NCBI GenBank assembly: GCA_019240405.1
Contig: JAFAYL010000044.1
Location: 62,001-126,000, forward strand
Reading direction: 5' to 3'
DNA from: Acidobacteriaceae bacterium
Lineage (GTDB): Bacteria > Acidobacteriota > Terriglobia > Bryobacterales > Bryobacteraceae
Length of the DNA stretch: 64,000 nt
Part shown: in pieces, positions 16,328-25,315 of the stretch
Numbering within the stretch: position 1 is the first letter of the stretch
Layout of the letters: every line of letters starts with the position of its first letter
Program-made: the position numbers and the translations under genes
Notes under the pieces: model-generated
What the model was told of the DNA's origin: nothing
Database searches by the model: none
Seen by the model: the letters and a program-made list of their open reading frames with translations, nothing else

Positions 16328-17104
16328 TCATCCCCCGACGAGCTCTTGCACGTATGGCTCAAGTCCCGGCGCACAGGCGTACGCATTACCGCCGTAGATT
16401 GTGGTCTCGCCATCGAAGCTGGCGAATTTCCCTCCGGCTTCTTCCGTCAGAAGTTTAAACGGTGCGAGATCCCATGGCGCAGCGTTTGGCTCAATCCAGA
16501 CATCTGCTTGGCCCTGCACCACGAGCATCGCGTCAACGGCTCCACCCAAACCTCTCACTGCTGAGAATCGCTGTACCCACGACAAAAGCCGGGGGGCAAA
16601 GCGCCCAACGCCAACCTTATTAAAGCCGTTGAATGAAAGCACAGAATCGCCGGGGTCAGATTTCTCTGATACATGCAGGCGAGCTTCGTTCGCCCATGCG
16701 CCTCCGCCTCGTACTGCCCAAAGCAGAAGACCCTGCCGGGGACTATGGGCCGCCCCGGCCACGATTTCGCCATCCTGCTCGAGGCCGATCAAAACCGCCC
16801 ACAGCGGTATGCGTCGGACGAAATCGCGAGTGCCGTCAATGGGATCAATAATCCACCTGCGGCCGCTGCGGCTTTGACGATTTGCACCCTCCTCCCCCAG
16901 CACTCCGTCGTCGGGAAACTCCCGCTCAAGCCGCTCAACAATTAATTTTTCGCAAGCGCGATCTGCCGCTGTGACTGGAGATTCATCGCGCTTCTGCTCT
17001 ACCGCCACACCGCGCCGCTCGTAATCCAGTGCGAGTGCTCCGGCCTCCTGGATCAATAATTTAGCTAGCTCGATCTCACGCTGAAACGCCATCTTTGGTT
17101 GCAT
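16328..17104 (-). CDS. Inositol monophosphatase-family phosphatase, possibly histidinol-phosphatase
   Basis: A 258-residue Mg2+-dependent, Li+-sensitive type phosphatase. The metal-binding motifs are complete: GEEG (Glu71/72), WIIDPIDGTRDF (Asp87, Asp90, Thr92) and WDLAPFKLLTEEAGG (Asp about 215). The WIIDPIDGTRDFVRRIP form and the WDLAPFKLL motif resemble the HisN-type histidinol-phosphatases, so a role in histidine synthesis is possible, but generic inositol or sugar phosphate hydrolysis is equally open. No his genes are in the window. No signal peptide is seen. Confidence 0.85.
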   Translation of the reverse strand: MQPKMAFQREIELAKLLIQEAGALALDYERRGVAVEQKRDESPVTAADRACEKLIVERLEREFPDDGVLGEEGANRQSRSGRRWIIDPIDGTRDFVRRIPLWAVLIGLEQDGEIVAGAAHSPRQGLLLWAVRGGGAWANEARLHVSEKSDPGDSVLSFNGFNKVGVGRFAPRLLSWVQRFSAVRGLGGAVDAMLVVQGQADVWIEPNAAPWDLAPFKLLTEEAGGKFASFDGETTIYGGNAYACAPGLEPYVQELVGG

Positions 17105-17164
17105 CGTCCTTTTTTACGAAACGAACCCATCACGGAGAACGTAAGCTCGCTCACGAAACATTGT

Positions 17165-17193
17165 TTGACACCGTAGTACGATCGAGATAGTCT
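17165..17193 (+). promoter_or_regulatory. Possible sigma-70 promoter for the M23 peptidase gene
   Basis: A perfect TTGACA at 17165-17170 is followed after 17 bases by TAGTCT at 17188-17193, a weak -10 match (3 of 6). It points toward the M23 peptidase start about 73 bases downstream. The -35 element is convincing and the -10 is not. Confidence 0.35.
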
Positions 17194-17265
17194 GAAAAGT
17201 CATTAAGGTTTTCTACACAATTTGAAGAGTAGACGTTGCCGCTACATTCAAAAGGAGCCGAGTTG

Positions 17266-18159
17266 GTGCAATCCTATTTCGTTGTAGAATTCGCCCATTC
17301 CCTGCAGGGCCGAATCAAGCAATTCCATATCACCCACAGATTTATAGCCTACCTCTTCGTGACGCTACTCGCCTTGTTCGCGCTGGCCGGGACACTTTTC
17401 TCCAGTTATCTGCGGATGAGCTTCAAAGCCTCCCAATATGAGAAGTTGGCCGCGGAATTCGAGCACTTGCGCGGCAAGTACCACGAGTTGCAGCGCGTAT
17501 CGCGCCAGAGTAACGAACAGATTGCATCGCTCGAAAATCTGGCTAGCGAAGTTTCGGCCGCGTACGGGATCCGCCAACCCGAGTTTTTGCGCGATCGCGC
17601 CGAGTTCGCTTCCTCTTCGGCCGCTCTGAGCGTCGAGAAGTCTATCGAGCAATACAATTTTCTAAAATCCGCCACCTACTCGACCATTTATCACCGCTAT
17701 GCGTATCAGTGGCAGGCTCACAGCCAGCCCAGCTTATGGCCGGTAAATGGGTTTTTGAGTAGTGCGTTCGGTGGGCGAACCGATCCGCTCTCCGGGGAGG
17801 GCGCATTCCACACGGGTGTCGATGTTTCCGCATTGCCCGGAACGCCCGTCCATGTGACTGCCGATGGTGTTGTTACGAGCACAGGCTGGAATGGCGGCTA
17901 CGGGAAATTGGTGATTGTTGATCACGGTAACGGATTAGAAACCTACTACGCGCACCTCTCGCAGTTTCTGGTTCTTCCAGGGCAAGATGTGCGAATGGGT
18001 CAGGTAATCGCTCTGTCGGGAGCAACTGGGCGGGTAACCTCGCCTCACGTGCACTACGAAGTTCGCGTGGGCGGCACGCCCGTGAATCCGTATCGCTATT
18101 TGGCGAAATCCGAAACCGCGCGGCCAGCTCACTCGGCGCAAAGCGATCTAGGGCTTTGA
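17266..18159 (+). CDS. Membrane-anchored M23 (LytM-type) peptidase
   Basis: A 297-residue zinc endopeptidase of the M23 family, acting on peptidoglycan cross-links or regulating amidases. A short N-terminal cytoplasmic part, a membrane helix (about 25-48), a coiled-coil-like stretch (about 55-110, with LAAEFEHLRGKYHELQ) and a C-terminal M23 domain (about 160-285) can be seen. Zinc ligands are intact: FHTGVDVS (His182, Asp186) and HVHYEVR (His261, His263), with His230 (YYAHLSQ) as the catalytic helper, so it should be active. The start is GTG 17266 (or TTG 17263) behind AAAGGAG at 17251; an in-frame TTG at 17236 is less likely. Confidence 0.88.
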   Translation: MQSYFVVEFAHSLQGRIKQFHITHRFIAYLFVTLLALFALAGTLFSSYLRMSFKASQYEKLAAEFEHLRGKYHELQRVSRQSNEQIASLENLASEVSAAYGIRQPEFLRDRAEFASSSAALSVEKSIEQYNFLKSATYSTIYHRYAYQWQAHSQPSLWPVNGFLSSAFGGRTDPLSGEGAFHTGVDVSALPGTPVHVTADGVVTSTGWNGGYGKLVIVDHGNGLETYYAHLSQFLVLPGQDVRMGQVIALSGATGRVTSPHVHYEVRVGGTPVNPYRYLAKSETARPAHSAQSDLGL

Positions 18160-18196
18160 TGCAACAGCGGATTTTCAACCGGCATCTTCTGAGTTA

Positions 18197-19285
18197 GTGG
18201 TAGATGGCATCACGCGGCGCGCGCTGCTGGCAGTTTTGCCAGGCGGTTTAGCCGCGGCGAGCACTGTTCAGCCCAAGAAACCGCTACCCGTCGCGCAACC
18301 CGGAGAATTCGTTCGCTTCATCGACCCCGCTACCGAAACGACAGTTGTCCGGTTAACAAGTCCCGTATCAACGAGCCTTTTGCCGGCGCCGGGTAATCGA
18401 TTCATCTCGTCCAAACGCCGCTTTCTGATCTTTGCTTCGGATCGCACCGGCAAAGCGACTCCTTTTCAGCTCGATTTGCGTACAGGCCGCTTGCGGCAGC
18501 TCGCTCAAACTGAAAATCTCCTGCCGCATTCTTTGTGCATGGACGAGACGCAGCGGTTTCTCTATTTGCTCGATCGGACCACCCTAACCGAGCTTTCGCT
18601 CGCGAATCTCAAGATTCGCACGCTGGGTGAAGAAATCAGCGCTTTCAGTTCTGTTAAATCCGGCTCCGAAATCGTGATCGTGAAGCAGGGACGCCTTGCC
18701 CGGCTTAGCGACCCGTCAACTGTCTTGGCCGACGGACTTGCATCTTCAGTCATCCCATTGATTCGCCCAAACGGGACGGGATGTTTCTTTTCCCGCGAGG
18801 TGTCCGTAGGCGACCGAGAGTTTTGGTACGTCTCCTTCAATATCGCGGGAAGCAAGCCCATACTACTCGCAAAAGGATCTATATCCAACCCGCTTTGGTC
18901 GCCTGATAGCAGCTCATTATTGTTCTTGCGTAATGTGCAAACGAACGTGGTGGTTTCAGAGCTTCATGAAGTCCTGCCGGAAACATCTGTCGAGCGCCGT
19001 CTCGCTTCGACGAGCCAGTTTGCCGCCTTCGCGCCAAATGGCGATGCTTCCGTATTCGTTGGGGCAAGCCGCAGCAAAGCTCAGCCGAATATCGTTCTGT
19101 TACTCCGGTCGGTTCAGCGCGAGCTTACCCTTTGCGAGCATCGAGCCAGCCAGCCCTCCGGAGTCTCGCCCGTGTTCTCGCCCGATAGCAGGCGCGTGTA
19201 TTTCCAAAGTGATCATCAGGGCAAGTCTGCCCTGTATTCCGTTAACGTCGAAACGTTGGTCGAGCCGACTCCGGCATACGCTTAA
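18197..19285 (+). CDS. Exported beta-propeller protein (PD40/oligogalacturonate-lyase-like)
   Basis: A 362-residue protein starting GTG 18197 with an N-terminus ITRRALLAVLPGGLAAAST that looks like a Tat-type signal. The rest is made of TolB/PD40-like blades: FISSKRRFLIFASDRTGKATPFQLDLRTG, NPLWSPDSSSLLFL and PVFSPDSRRVYFQSDHQGKSALYSV. The pattern near the N-terminus, with a 'D-R-T-G...q.f..dl.tG...qlt' first blade, resembles oligogalacturonate lyases, which cleave pectin fragments, but I could not confirm catalytic histidines. It precedes the TonB-dependent receptor on the opposite strand, their stops facing each other. Safest call: a secreted seven-bladed propeller, pectin lyase possible. Confidence 0.6.
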   Translation: MVDGITRRALLAVLPGGLAAASTVQPKKPLPVAQPGEFVRFIDPATETTVVRLTSPVSTSLLPAPGNRFISSKRRFLIFASDRTGKATPFQLDLRTGRLRQLAQTENLLPHSLCMDETQRFLYLLDRTTLTELSLANLKIRTLGEEISAFSSVKSGSEIVIVKQGRLARLSDPSTVLADGLASSVIPLIRPNGTGCFFSREVSVGDREFWYVSFNIAGSKPILLAKGSISNPLWSPDSSSLLFLRNVQTNVVVSELHEVLPETSVERRLASTSQFAAFAPNGDASVFVGASRSKAQPNIVLLLRSVQRELTLCEHRASQPSGVSPVFSPDSRRVYFQSDHQGKSALYSVNVETLVEPTPAYA

Positions 19286-19287
19286 CT

Positions 19288-22200
19288 TCAGAACTGATAA
19301 ACCAAGCTCATCTGAATGCGCCGCGGGTTCCAAAGGTTGAGCGAACCCGCGCCGTTCAGCGGCACCAAAGAACTGAAAGCACAGTTCCCTGAAGGACCGC
19401 TCGTGCAACCGACCGGGCTATCTTGAAGCCGGTTGTCGGGATAGAGTAAGTTCGTATTCGAGTGCCAGGTGGAACCTAGATTGAAGATTTCAAGCTTGTA
19501 TTTCAGTACGTTGCGCTCAGTTATATAGATATTCTTCCCGAAGGCCATATCGGTGTCCCCATAGAAGGGTGTGCGCATCGTGTTGTGCCCCAAATTGCCG
19601 AATCGCCCCTGTGGAGGCGCGACGAAAGCCGCAGGGTTGAACTGCTGATAAATGCTCGTCGTACCGCTGTAAGGATTTCCCACCACATCGGGACGAATGT
19701 CGTTCGGCCGGTTCAAGCCGATCTGGTCCGTGCCGCCGTTGAACGCGGATATTGTGTAGGGCATTCCGCTTGCCAGCGTATAGGTTCCGCTTACCTCCCA
19801 TCCACCAAGCAGCCAATTCAGATGCGGCACCTCCCACTTCTTTCCCCTGCCAACCGGCACTTCATAAGAGCCGAGAGCCGATAAGCGCTGCGGCTGGTCA
19901 AACGATGCGGGACCGTAGTCGCCTCGAAGATTGTGCGGATCCTGAACAAAGCTGGTTACGCCGTAGAGCAGCCCAATCTCGGACAGCACATCTAGCATTT
20001 TTGAATATGTGTAGTTCACTTGATATTGCAATCCGGAGCTCAGCCGCTGGGTAAGTCGCAACTGTCCCGACTCGTAATTCGACCAGAAGACGTTTGCATT
20101 CGCGTAGCTCAGAGGATCGAGGTTCGGATAAGGATCGCGCGCCGCGACAGGCTGAAAATTCGGGTCACTCAGACACGAAGGCTGCTGCGACTGTGCTTGG
20201 GCAACCGTGATCCAAACGTTGCAGGGGTCTCCGGCGACCTTCGGTAAATATCCGGAGTTGAAGTACCAATATCCGTTCTCGTGCTGCGCGTGCGAGCCGA
20301 CATAGCTCGCATCAAGCAGCAGGTTCTGGGTGAGCGCGTACTGAAATCCGAACGACCATTGTTGTGTGCGCGGCTGACGGTTGCCCGGCCAATTGATCTG
20401 GAGTCCGAGGTTCCAGAAGGGAAGAGTGAACAGGCTGTAGTTGGTCGTGCCGCTCGGGAAAGGTTTCCAGAGCGTATTTAGAGGCAAGGGCGACGCCTTT
20501 TCAAAACCGCTACCCGGTTGGTAGGACACCGAGGGAGCCGCATAGAGATAGTCATCGTCGAATGTGGTTAGCTCGTAATAACGCGCGTAGATGTCATAAA
20601 ACATTCCATAGCCGCCGCGAATGACAAACCGGTCGGACGCGAACGGGCGCCACGCGAATCCGAAGCGCGGCGCAAAATCCTTGCGATCCGGTTCAATCAG
20701 CTTGCTATCGACGCAGCAGCGAAGAAGATTCGGATTAACGCCAGGCGTCTGGAGCGCCGCATTAACGAAACCCGGGTTCGCCCACAAGTAACCTCCGCCC
20801 GCTGAAGTGTCCAGGGCGATGCCGCTGTTGTTAATCGAGTGGAAGGCGGGCGGCAGCTCGTAACGCAAGCCGAGATTGAGCGTGAGGCGCGGCGTCACTC
20901 GAATATCGTCCTGAATGTAAAAGTTCCAATTGATTCCGCGCACGTCGTAATGATCCGTGGGAACTGTGGATGGGCTGCTTACCGACTGCGGAAAGCCAAG
21001 CAGGAAATCGGCAAAGGCGTTCCCGAGACCCGGGCCGTAACCGCTCCCAGCCAATGCCGGATTCGATGCGGTGTACGCACCAGTGAAATTGACTTGGCCC
21101 ATCAGCCCGCCGTAACCATCGATCAGATTCACGATCATCTGGCGAACATCGGCACCCATGGTGAGCGTGTGGTGTCCGTGAATGATTTTAAGGTCATCCA
21201 TATATTGGAAGGTTTGCGCCTGCTGCGTCCACGCAGAATTGGAATTGCCCAAGGTCTGGTAGCCATTGAAATTGGTGATGACCGGGCCGAAAAAAGCAGG
21301 CACGTTCGGTTCGTTCTGGAATCCCTCCTGGGCCGCAATATTCGGTCCGAAGGAGGTTTGCGAAGCGTCCTGAAATTTCTGGAAAGTGTAGCCAACGCGC
21401 GCTTCATTGAAAATATTAGGCGAGAACGTGTGCTGCCAGTTCAGCCCGAACAACTGCTGCCACGTGAATTTCCCCTCGCCCGAGAGCGGCATCGCGGACT
21501 GATTTAAGAACTGCTGATTGGCGAGTATGCCCGTGAAAAAGATTCTGTTGTTATCACCGATATTCTGGTCCCCCCGCATCGTAGTCATGTAGGTGTCCCA
21601 CGGCTTTGGAACCGTCGCCTGATAATTACCCGTGCTCGAAGGACACGGATTCGGGCAGGGAACATTGGCGGTAGGAATGTACTTGAGAATGTTCAGCGCA
21701 ATGGGATTGAAATCGCCGGACGGAATCTGATTTCCCGGGAACGGCAGCCGGCCCGCTGGATTCTGCGCGGTGACCGGAGCTTCCCCCGTAGTCGATGGAT
21801 CGTAAAGCTGATACGGCCAATCGGAGAAGTTCCCCGTGCGTTCCTGGGCAGTAGGGACATTGAACCGGCTGGTAGCTTCTTGCCGTTTGAGCCCTACGTC
21901 ATAGCCAAAGAACCAAAACGTTTTGTTCGCGCCGTTGTACACCTTCGGTATCTGCAGCGGACCACCCAGCGTGAACCCAAACTGGTTCTGTCGCAGAATA
22001 TTCTTGAGCGGCAGCGGAACAGGGCCCGGCTGCGTGGCATTGAGGAAGCGGTTCAACGGACTCTCGGGCTGAAAGATATCGTTTTGCAAAAAATCATACC
22101 CCTGACCGTGATACTGATTCGTTCCGGATTTGATCGCGATATTGACCTGGGCTGAACCCTGCCCGTACTCGGCCGAGTACATGCCGTTCTGTACTTTGAA

Positions 22201-22884
22201 TTCCGCGACGGAGAACGAACTCGGGAGCCCCGATTGCGCCGCAAAGAACTGATCATTGCTGTTGATGCCATCCACGAGATAGCTGGTCGATTCAGATCGC
22301 GCGCCATTAATGCTGGTCGCCAGCCAATCATCGTTTAAGCCGTGCATCGTCCAGGCCCACGAAACGCCTCCGCCTGTTGTCGTAGCTCCCGCTTGGATTC
22401 TAAGCAGGTTTGTGAAGTCGCGGCCAGCAATCGGCAATTCTTCGATTTCTTTGCCGGTAATGACATTGCCGATTGTTGCGTCATCGCTCTGCACCATCTG
22501 CGCTTCCGATGTCACCTCTACGCGCTGCAAGACCTCGCCGACGCTAAGTGAAAAATTCTGGCGTAACGTGTGCTCCACATCCAAAGTGACTTGCGTTTGC
22601 GACGTCCTGAACCCTTTGGATTCTGCGGTGATTTCGTACCGGCCTGGCTGGACATTGACGAAAACGTAATCGCCGACGTCGCTGGTGTCCGTGTGCTGGC
22701 TGATATTCGTGGCCAGGTTGTGAATTGTCACGGTGGCGCCTACTACGGGCGATCCCGATGCGTCCGTCACGTGGCCCAGTATGGTTCCCTGCGCGGTTTG
22801 AGCGACCAAGCCATGTGGCAGGGTGAGAAAACCTACGCAGCACGCGGCGATAAATGCCACGCGAAATCCAGAAAAGCGATTCAT
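19288..22884 (-). CDS. TonB-dependent receptor with N-terminal carboxypeptidase-regulatory-like domain (Oar-like)
   Basis: A 1198-residue outer-membrane protein. The signal peptide (about 1-29, ending GLVAQ) is followed by a carboxypeptidase-regulatory-like beta-sandwich (about 30-120: GTILGHVTDASGSPVVGATVTI...YEITAESKGFRTSQ), a plug (about 135-260: VITGKEIEELPIAGRDFTNLL and INGARSESTSYLVDGINSNDQFF), and a long beta-barrel ending RRIQMSLVYQF with a terminal Phe. This architecture is typical of the expanded acidobacterial receptor family that takes up large nutrients with TonB energy. It is divergent from a GntR/HutC regulator with palindromes between them, and so is probably controlled by it. 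The cargo is unknown. Confidence 0.92.
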   Translation of the reverse strand: MNRFSGFRVAFIAACCVGFLTLPHGLVAQTAQGTILGHVTDASGSPVVGATVTIHNLATNISQHTDTSDVGDYVFVNVQPGRYEITAESKGFRTSQTQVTLDVEHTLRQNFSLSVGEVLQRVEVTSEAQMVQSDDATIGNVITGKEIEELPIAGRDFTNLLRIQAGATTTGGGVSWAWTMHGLNDDWLATSINGARSESTSYLVDGINSNDQFFAAQSGLPSSFSVAEFKVQNGMYSAEYGQGSAQVNIAIKSGTNQYHGQGYDFLQNDIFQPESPLNRFLNATQPGPVPLPLKNILRQNQFGFTLGGPLQIPKVYNGANKTFWFFGYDVGLKRQEATSRFNVPTAQERTGNFSDWPYQLYDPSTTGEAPVTAQNPAGRLPFPGNQIPSGDFNPIALNILKYIPTANVPCPNPCPSSTGNYQATVPKPWDTYMTTMRGDQNIGDNNRIFFTGILANQQFLNQSAMPLSGEGKFTWQQLFGLNWQHTFSPNIFNEARVGYTFQKFQDASQTSFGPNIAAQEGFQNEPNVPAFFGPVITNFNGYQTLGNSNSAWTQQAQTFQYMDDLKIIHGHHTLTMGADVRQMIVNLIDGYGGLMGQVNFTGAYTASNPALAGSGYGPGLGNAFADFLLGFPQSVSSPSTVPTDHYDVRGINWNFYIQDDIRVTPRLTLNLGLRYELPPAFHSINNSGIALDTSAGGGYLWANPGFVNAALQTPGVNPNLLRCCVDSKLIEPDRKDFAPRFGFAWRPFASDRFVIRGGYGMFYDIYARYYELTTFDDDYLYAAPSVSYQPGSGFEKASPLPLNTLWKPFPSGTTNYSLFTLPFWNLGLQINWPGNRQPRTQQWSFGFQYALTQNLLLDASYVGSHAQHENGYWYFNSGYLPKVAGDPCNVWITVAQAQSQQPSCLSDPNFQPVAARDPYPNLDPLSYANANVFWSNYESGQLRLTQRLSSGLQYQVNYTYSKMLDVLSEIGLLYGVTSFVQDPHNLRGDYGPASFDQPQRLSALGSYEVPVGRGKKWEVPHLNWLLGGWEVSGTYTLASGMPYTISAFNGGTDQIGLNRPNDIRPDVVGNPYSGTTSIYQQFNPAAFVAPPQGRFGNLGHNTMRTPFYGDTDMAFGKNIYITERNVLKYKLEIFNLGSTWHSNTNLLYPDNRLQDSPVGCTSGPSGNCAFSSLVPLNGAGSLNLWNPRRIQMSLVYQF

Positions 22885-22909
22885 TAGAACCCCCGAAATC
22901 GAGTATAAC

Positions 22910-22921
22910 CGCTATATAGCG
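22910..22921. promoter_or_regulatory. Perfect 12-bp palindrome, candidate operator for the GntR regulator
   Basis: CGCTATATAGCG is a perfect inverted repeat 26 bases before the receptor start and 88 bases before the GntR start. Its half-site GCTAT/ATAGC recurs at 22981-22996. Position between a HutC-type regulator gene and its divergent neighbour fits an operator; binding is inferred. Confidence 0.5.
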
Positions 22922-22980
22922 ATTCGTTGGTTGAGTATACATCGGCGGCTACGAGAAAGGCAATACATGCTTTCCATTCC

Positions 22981-22996
22981 GCTATCGCTACATAGC
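22981..22996. promoter_or_regulatory. Interrupted palindrome GCTAT-N6-ATAGC ahead of the GntR gene
   Basis: The same half-site as at 22910-22921, here with a six-base spacer, immediately before the ribosome site (AGGAG at 22997) of the GntR gene. It could serve autoregulation. Confidence 0.4.
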
Positions 22997-23008
22997 AGGA
23001 GATTTGAG

Positions 23009-23785
23009 ATGATGCAGAACAGACTTACTTACAGAATGGGCACGCATAGGGCTAACCGCGCGACATCGTTCGCTTCTCCAAAGATGCCTGCATACAAGGC
23101 GATCCAGGTGGCTGTTCAGCAGATGATTGACACGGACGGCCTTCGCCCGGGAGACAACCTGCCCTCGGAGCGCGAATTGGCGAAGAGTCACTCCGTCAGT
23201 CTGATGACGGCTCGCGCTGCACTCACGGGTCTCGAGCGGCAAGGGCTTGTTGAGCGCCGCCCCGGATCCGGGACATTTGTCGCGGTTCCAAAAATCAACT
23301 ACAACAAGCTGATGAGCACAACAGAGCTCATGGGCGCTCGAGGCTTGCAGGCCGCCTCCCGCGTATTAAGCTCCCGGATTATCGAGGGATTCAGTGAAGT
23401 TACCGCCCCTTTAGGACTTCCCGACCGGGCGCCTCTTGTGAAACTCCGGCGTCTGCGACTCGTGCAGAAACAACGTCTGGCGCTTGAGACAAGTTACTTG
23501 CCGGCAGAGCACTTCAAAAGCATCATTGACGCGCCGCTGAAGAACGGGTCATTGTTCAACACGCTCGAAGAACGGTTCGGCGTGCAGTTGGCGTACGCTG
23601 ACGAAGAGGTGGATGCGATTGCCGCGGATACCCGCGTCGCAACTCATTTGCAGATTTTGTCAGGAAGCGCGGTCTTGCGCATTCGGCAGGTCATTTACTC
23701 GACCTCAGGTCTGCCTGTGCTCTATGTGGTAGGACTCTACCGAGGGGACCGGCACCGCCTTCTCATACGGCGCGCGCGCCCGTAG
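23009..23785 (+). CDS. GntR family (HutC/UTRA) transcriptional regulator
   Basis: A 258-residue regulator. The ATG at 23009 has AGGAG at 22997-23001 and gives a usual family length; an upstream ATG at 22967 is possible. Residues about 25-95 form the GntR winged helix (KAIQVAVQQMIDTDGLRPGDNLPSERELA, then the recognition region SLMTARAALTGLERQGLVERRPGSGTFV). Residues about 100-255 form a UTRA effector domain (LVKLRRLRLVQKQRLALETSYLP and VLRIRQVIYSTSGLPVLYV). It faces the TonB-dependent receptor across a spacer carrying GCTAT/ATAGC palindromes and converges on the hydroxyproline operon. It probably controls the receptor and itself; control of the operon is unproven. Confidence 0.88.
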   Translation: MMQNRLTYRMGTHRANRATSFASPKMPAYKAIQVAVQQMIDTDGLRPGDNLPSERELAKSHSVSLMTARAALTGLERQGLVERRPGSGTFVAVPKINYNKLMSTTELMGARGLQAASRVLSSRIIEGFSEVTAPLGLPDRAPLVKLRRLRLVQKQRLALETSYLPAEHFKSIIDAPLKNGSLFNTLEERFGVQLAYADEEVDAIAADTRVATHLQILSGSAVLRIRQVIYSTSGLPVLYVVGLYRGDRHRLLIRRARP

Positions 23786-23814
23786 CAACACGCAGTCGAA
23801 CGGGGAAGAAAATC

Positions 23815-25302
23815 TCATATTTTGCGCTTCATAAGCCCGAATACTGATAATCCGGCGAGCATAATGAAAAGCCCGGGCCACGTGGTTGCCGGACGATACA
23901 CAAAGAGCATCAACAGCACGGCGGAAGCGCCAAGAATATAAAGAGCGGGCACGATGGGATAGCCCGGAGTTCGGTACGCTCGTTCAGCGCCTGGCCGGAT
24001 GCGCCGAAGCCGGATTACCCCTGCTATGGTCGCGATGTAAAAGATCAGTGCAGCCGAGATGACATACTCCAACAAGTTGTTGTAGACGTTTCCGTATTGT
24101 CCGGTTGCAGCATTGAAGGTTCGCGGTAACACCAGCGCCGCGGACCAAATGCACTGAATGAGCAGCGATCGTCCCGGCACTCCCGCCCGATTGAGAGTTG
24201 CAACCTGCGAAAAAAAGAGTCCGTCGCGAGCCATCGCGTAATATACGCGCGGTCCGGCGAGTACAAGGCTGTTCACACATCCGAAAGTCGAGATCATGAT
24301 CGCCATCGCCATCACGGTGCTGCCAAATCGTGGGAAAATGCTGTTTAGCATGGCGGTTCCAACGCGGTCTGCGGGAGCGTGCTGGATCGCAGATAACGGT
24401 AGAGTGACCAGGTAAGCCAGATTTGCGAGCAGATAAATAGCGATGACAATCGTCGTGCCGCCCGCAAGAGCGAGAGGCAGAGTGCGGCGAGGATTCCGAA
24501 CTTCGGCGCCTGCGAAGGTTACGTCATGCCATGAGTCAGCGGAAAAAAGTGATCCCGACTGTGACACACAGATCGCAGCAAGCAGACCAAAAGCACTCGC
24601 CGCCGAAACTCCCAACGATACCGGGCTGAAGTTGTGCGGTGTCCAGAACGCACCCCAGTTTGCGGCAACTGCATCCTTGTTCCAACCGAAGAGGAACCCG
24701 ATGACGATCAGGCCAAATAAAGCGGCGAGCTTCGCCGTCGTAAAGAGATTTTGGACGAGCTTCCCGTAATCCACTCCGCGAACATTCGTCCAGGTGAGCA
24801 AGATAATCACAACGATTGCGATCAGTTGCGCCGAGGAGAGCGATACCGCATAGCCCGCTGAAATGTGTACAGGCGAGATCAGATATCGATCCTCGGCGAT
24901 CGCCGGCCAAAGTAGACCTAGAAATCGGGCAAACGCGACGGAAACGGCGGCAATGGTTCCGGTCTGAATTACAGTAAATAAGGTCCAGCCGTAGAGAAAC
25001 CCCCAAACGGGCGAAAACGCTTCACGCAAATACACATACATGCCGCCTGCTTCAGGCATCATGGACGCAAGTTCGCCATACGACAGCGCGGCAGCAATCG
25101 TGAGAATGCCTGTGAATATCCAGGCGACGAGAAGCCATCCGGGACTTCCGATGATGCGCGCCATTTCCGCGGGAACGATGAAAATCCCGGAGCCTATCAT
25201 CACGCCAATGACGATCATCAGCGAATCGAAGAGCCCAAGACTCCGGTGAAAGCGCGCATTAACGGGCGGCGGGGTTGACGGTTCTGTTTTGGTCTCCCGC
25301 AT
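23815..25302 (-). CDS. APC-superfamily amino acid permease
   Basis: A 495-residue, about 12-helix permease of the APC superfamily. The first helix carries IVIGVMIGSGIFIVPAEMAR, the signature unwound GSGIF motif that contacts the amino acid. It is last in the minus-strand hydroxyproline operon, 13 bases behind the lyase/deaminase gene, so hydroxyproline (or proline) import is the natural guess, by context. The start is placed at ATG 25302, just before a charged leader and the first helix; the stretch ahead is not purine-rich, so the start is uncertain, and an in-frame ATG at 25392 overlaps the upstream gene. Confidence 0.85.
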   Translation of the reverse strand: MRETKTEPSTPPPVNARFHRSLGLFDSLMIVIGVMIGSGIFIVPAEMARIIGSPGWLLVAWIFTGILTIAAALSYGELASMMPEAGGMYVYLREAFSPVWGFLYGWTLFTVIQTGTIAAVSVAFARFLGLLWPAIAEDRYLISPVHISAGYAVSLSSAQLIAIVVIILLTWTNVRGVDYGKLVQNLFTTAKLAALFGLIVIGFLFGWNKDAVAANWGAFWTPHNFSPVSLGVSAASAFGLLAAICVSQSGSLFSADSWHDVTFAGAEVRNPRRTLPLALAGGTTIVIAIYLLANLAYLVTLPLSAIQHAPADRVGTAMLNSIFPRFGSTVMAMAIMISTFGCVNSLVLAGPRVYYAMARDGLFFSQVATLNRAGVPGRSLLIQCIWSAALVLPRTFNAATGQYGNVYNNLLEYVISAALIFYIATIAGVIRLRRIRPGAERAYRTPGYPIVPALYILGASAVLLMLFVYRPATTWPGLFIMLAGLSVFGLMKRKI

Positions 25303-25315
25303 GGAGAGGTTGGTT

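Noticed and set aside
20839-21507. 222-residue open frame on the plus strand
   Set aside because: A shadow of the TonB-dependent receptor on the minus strand.
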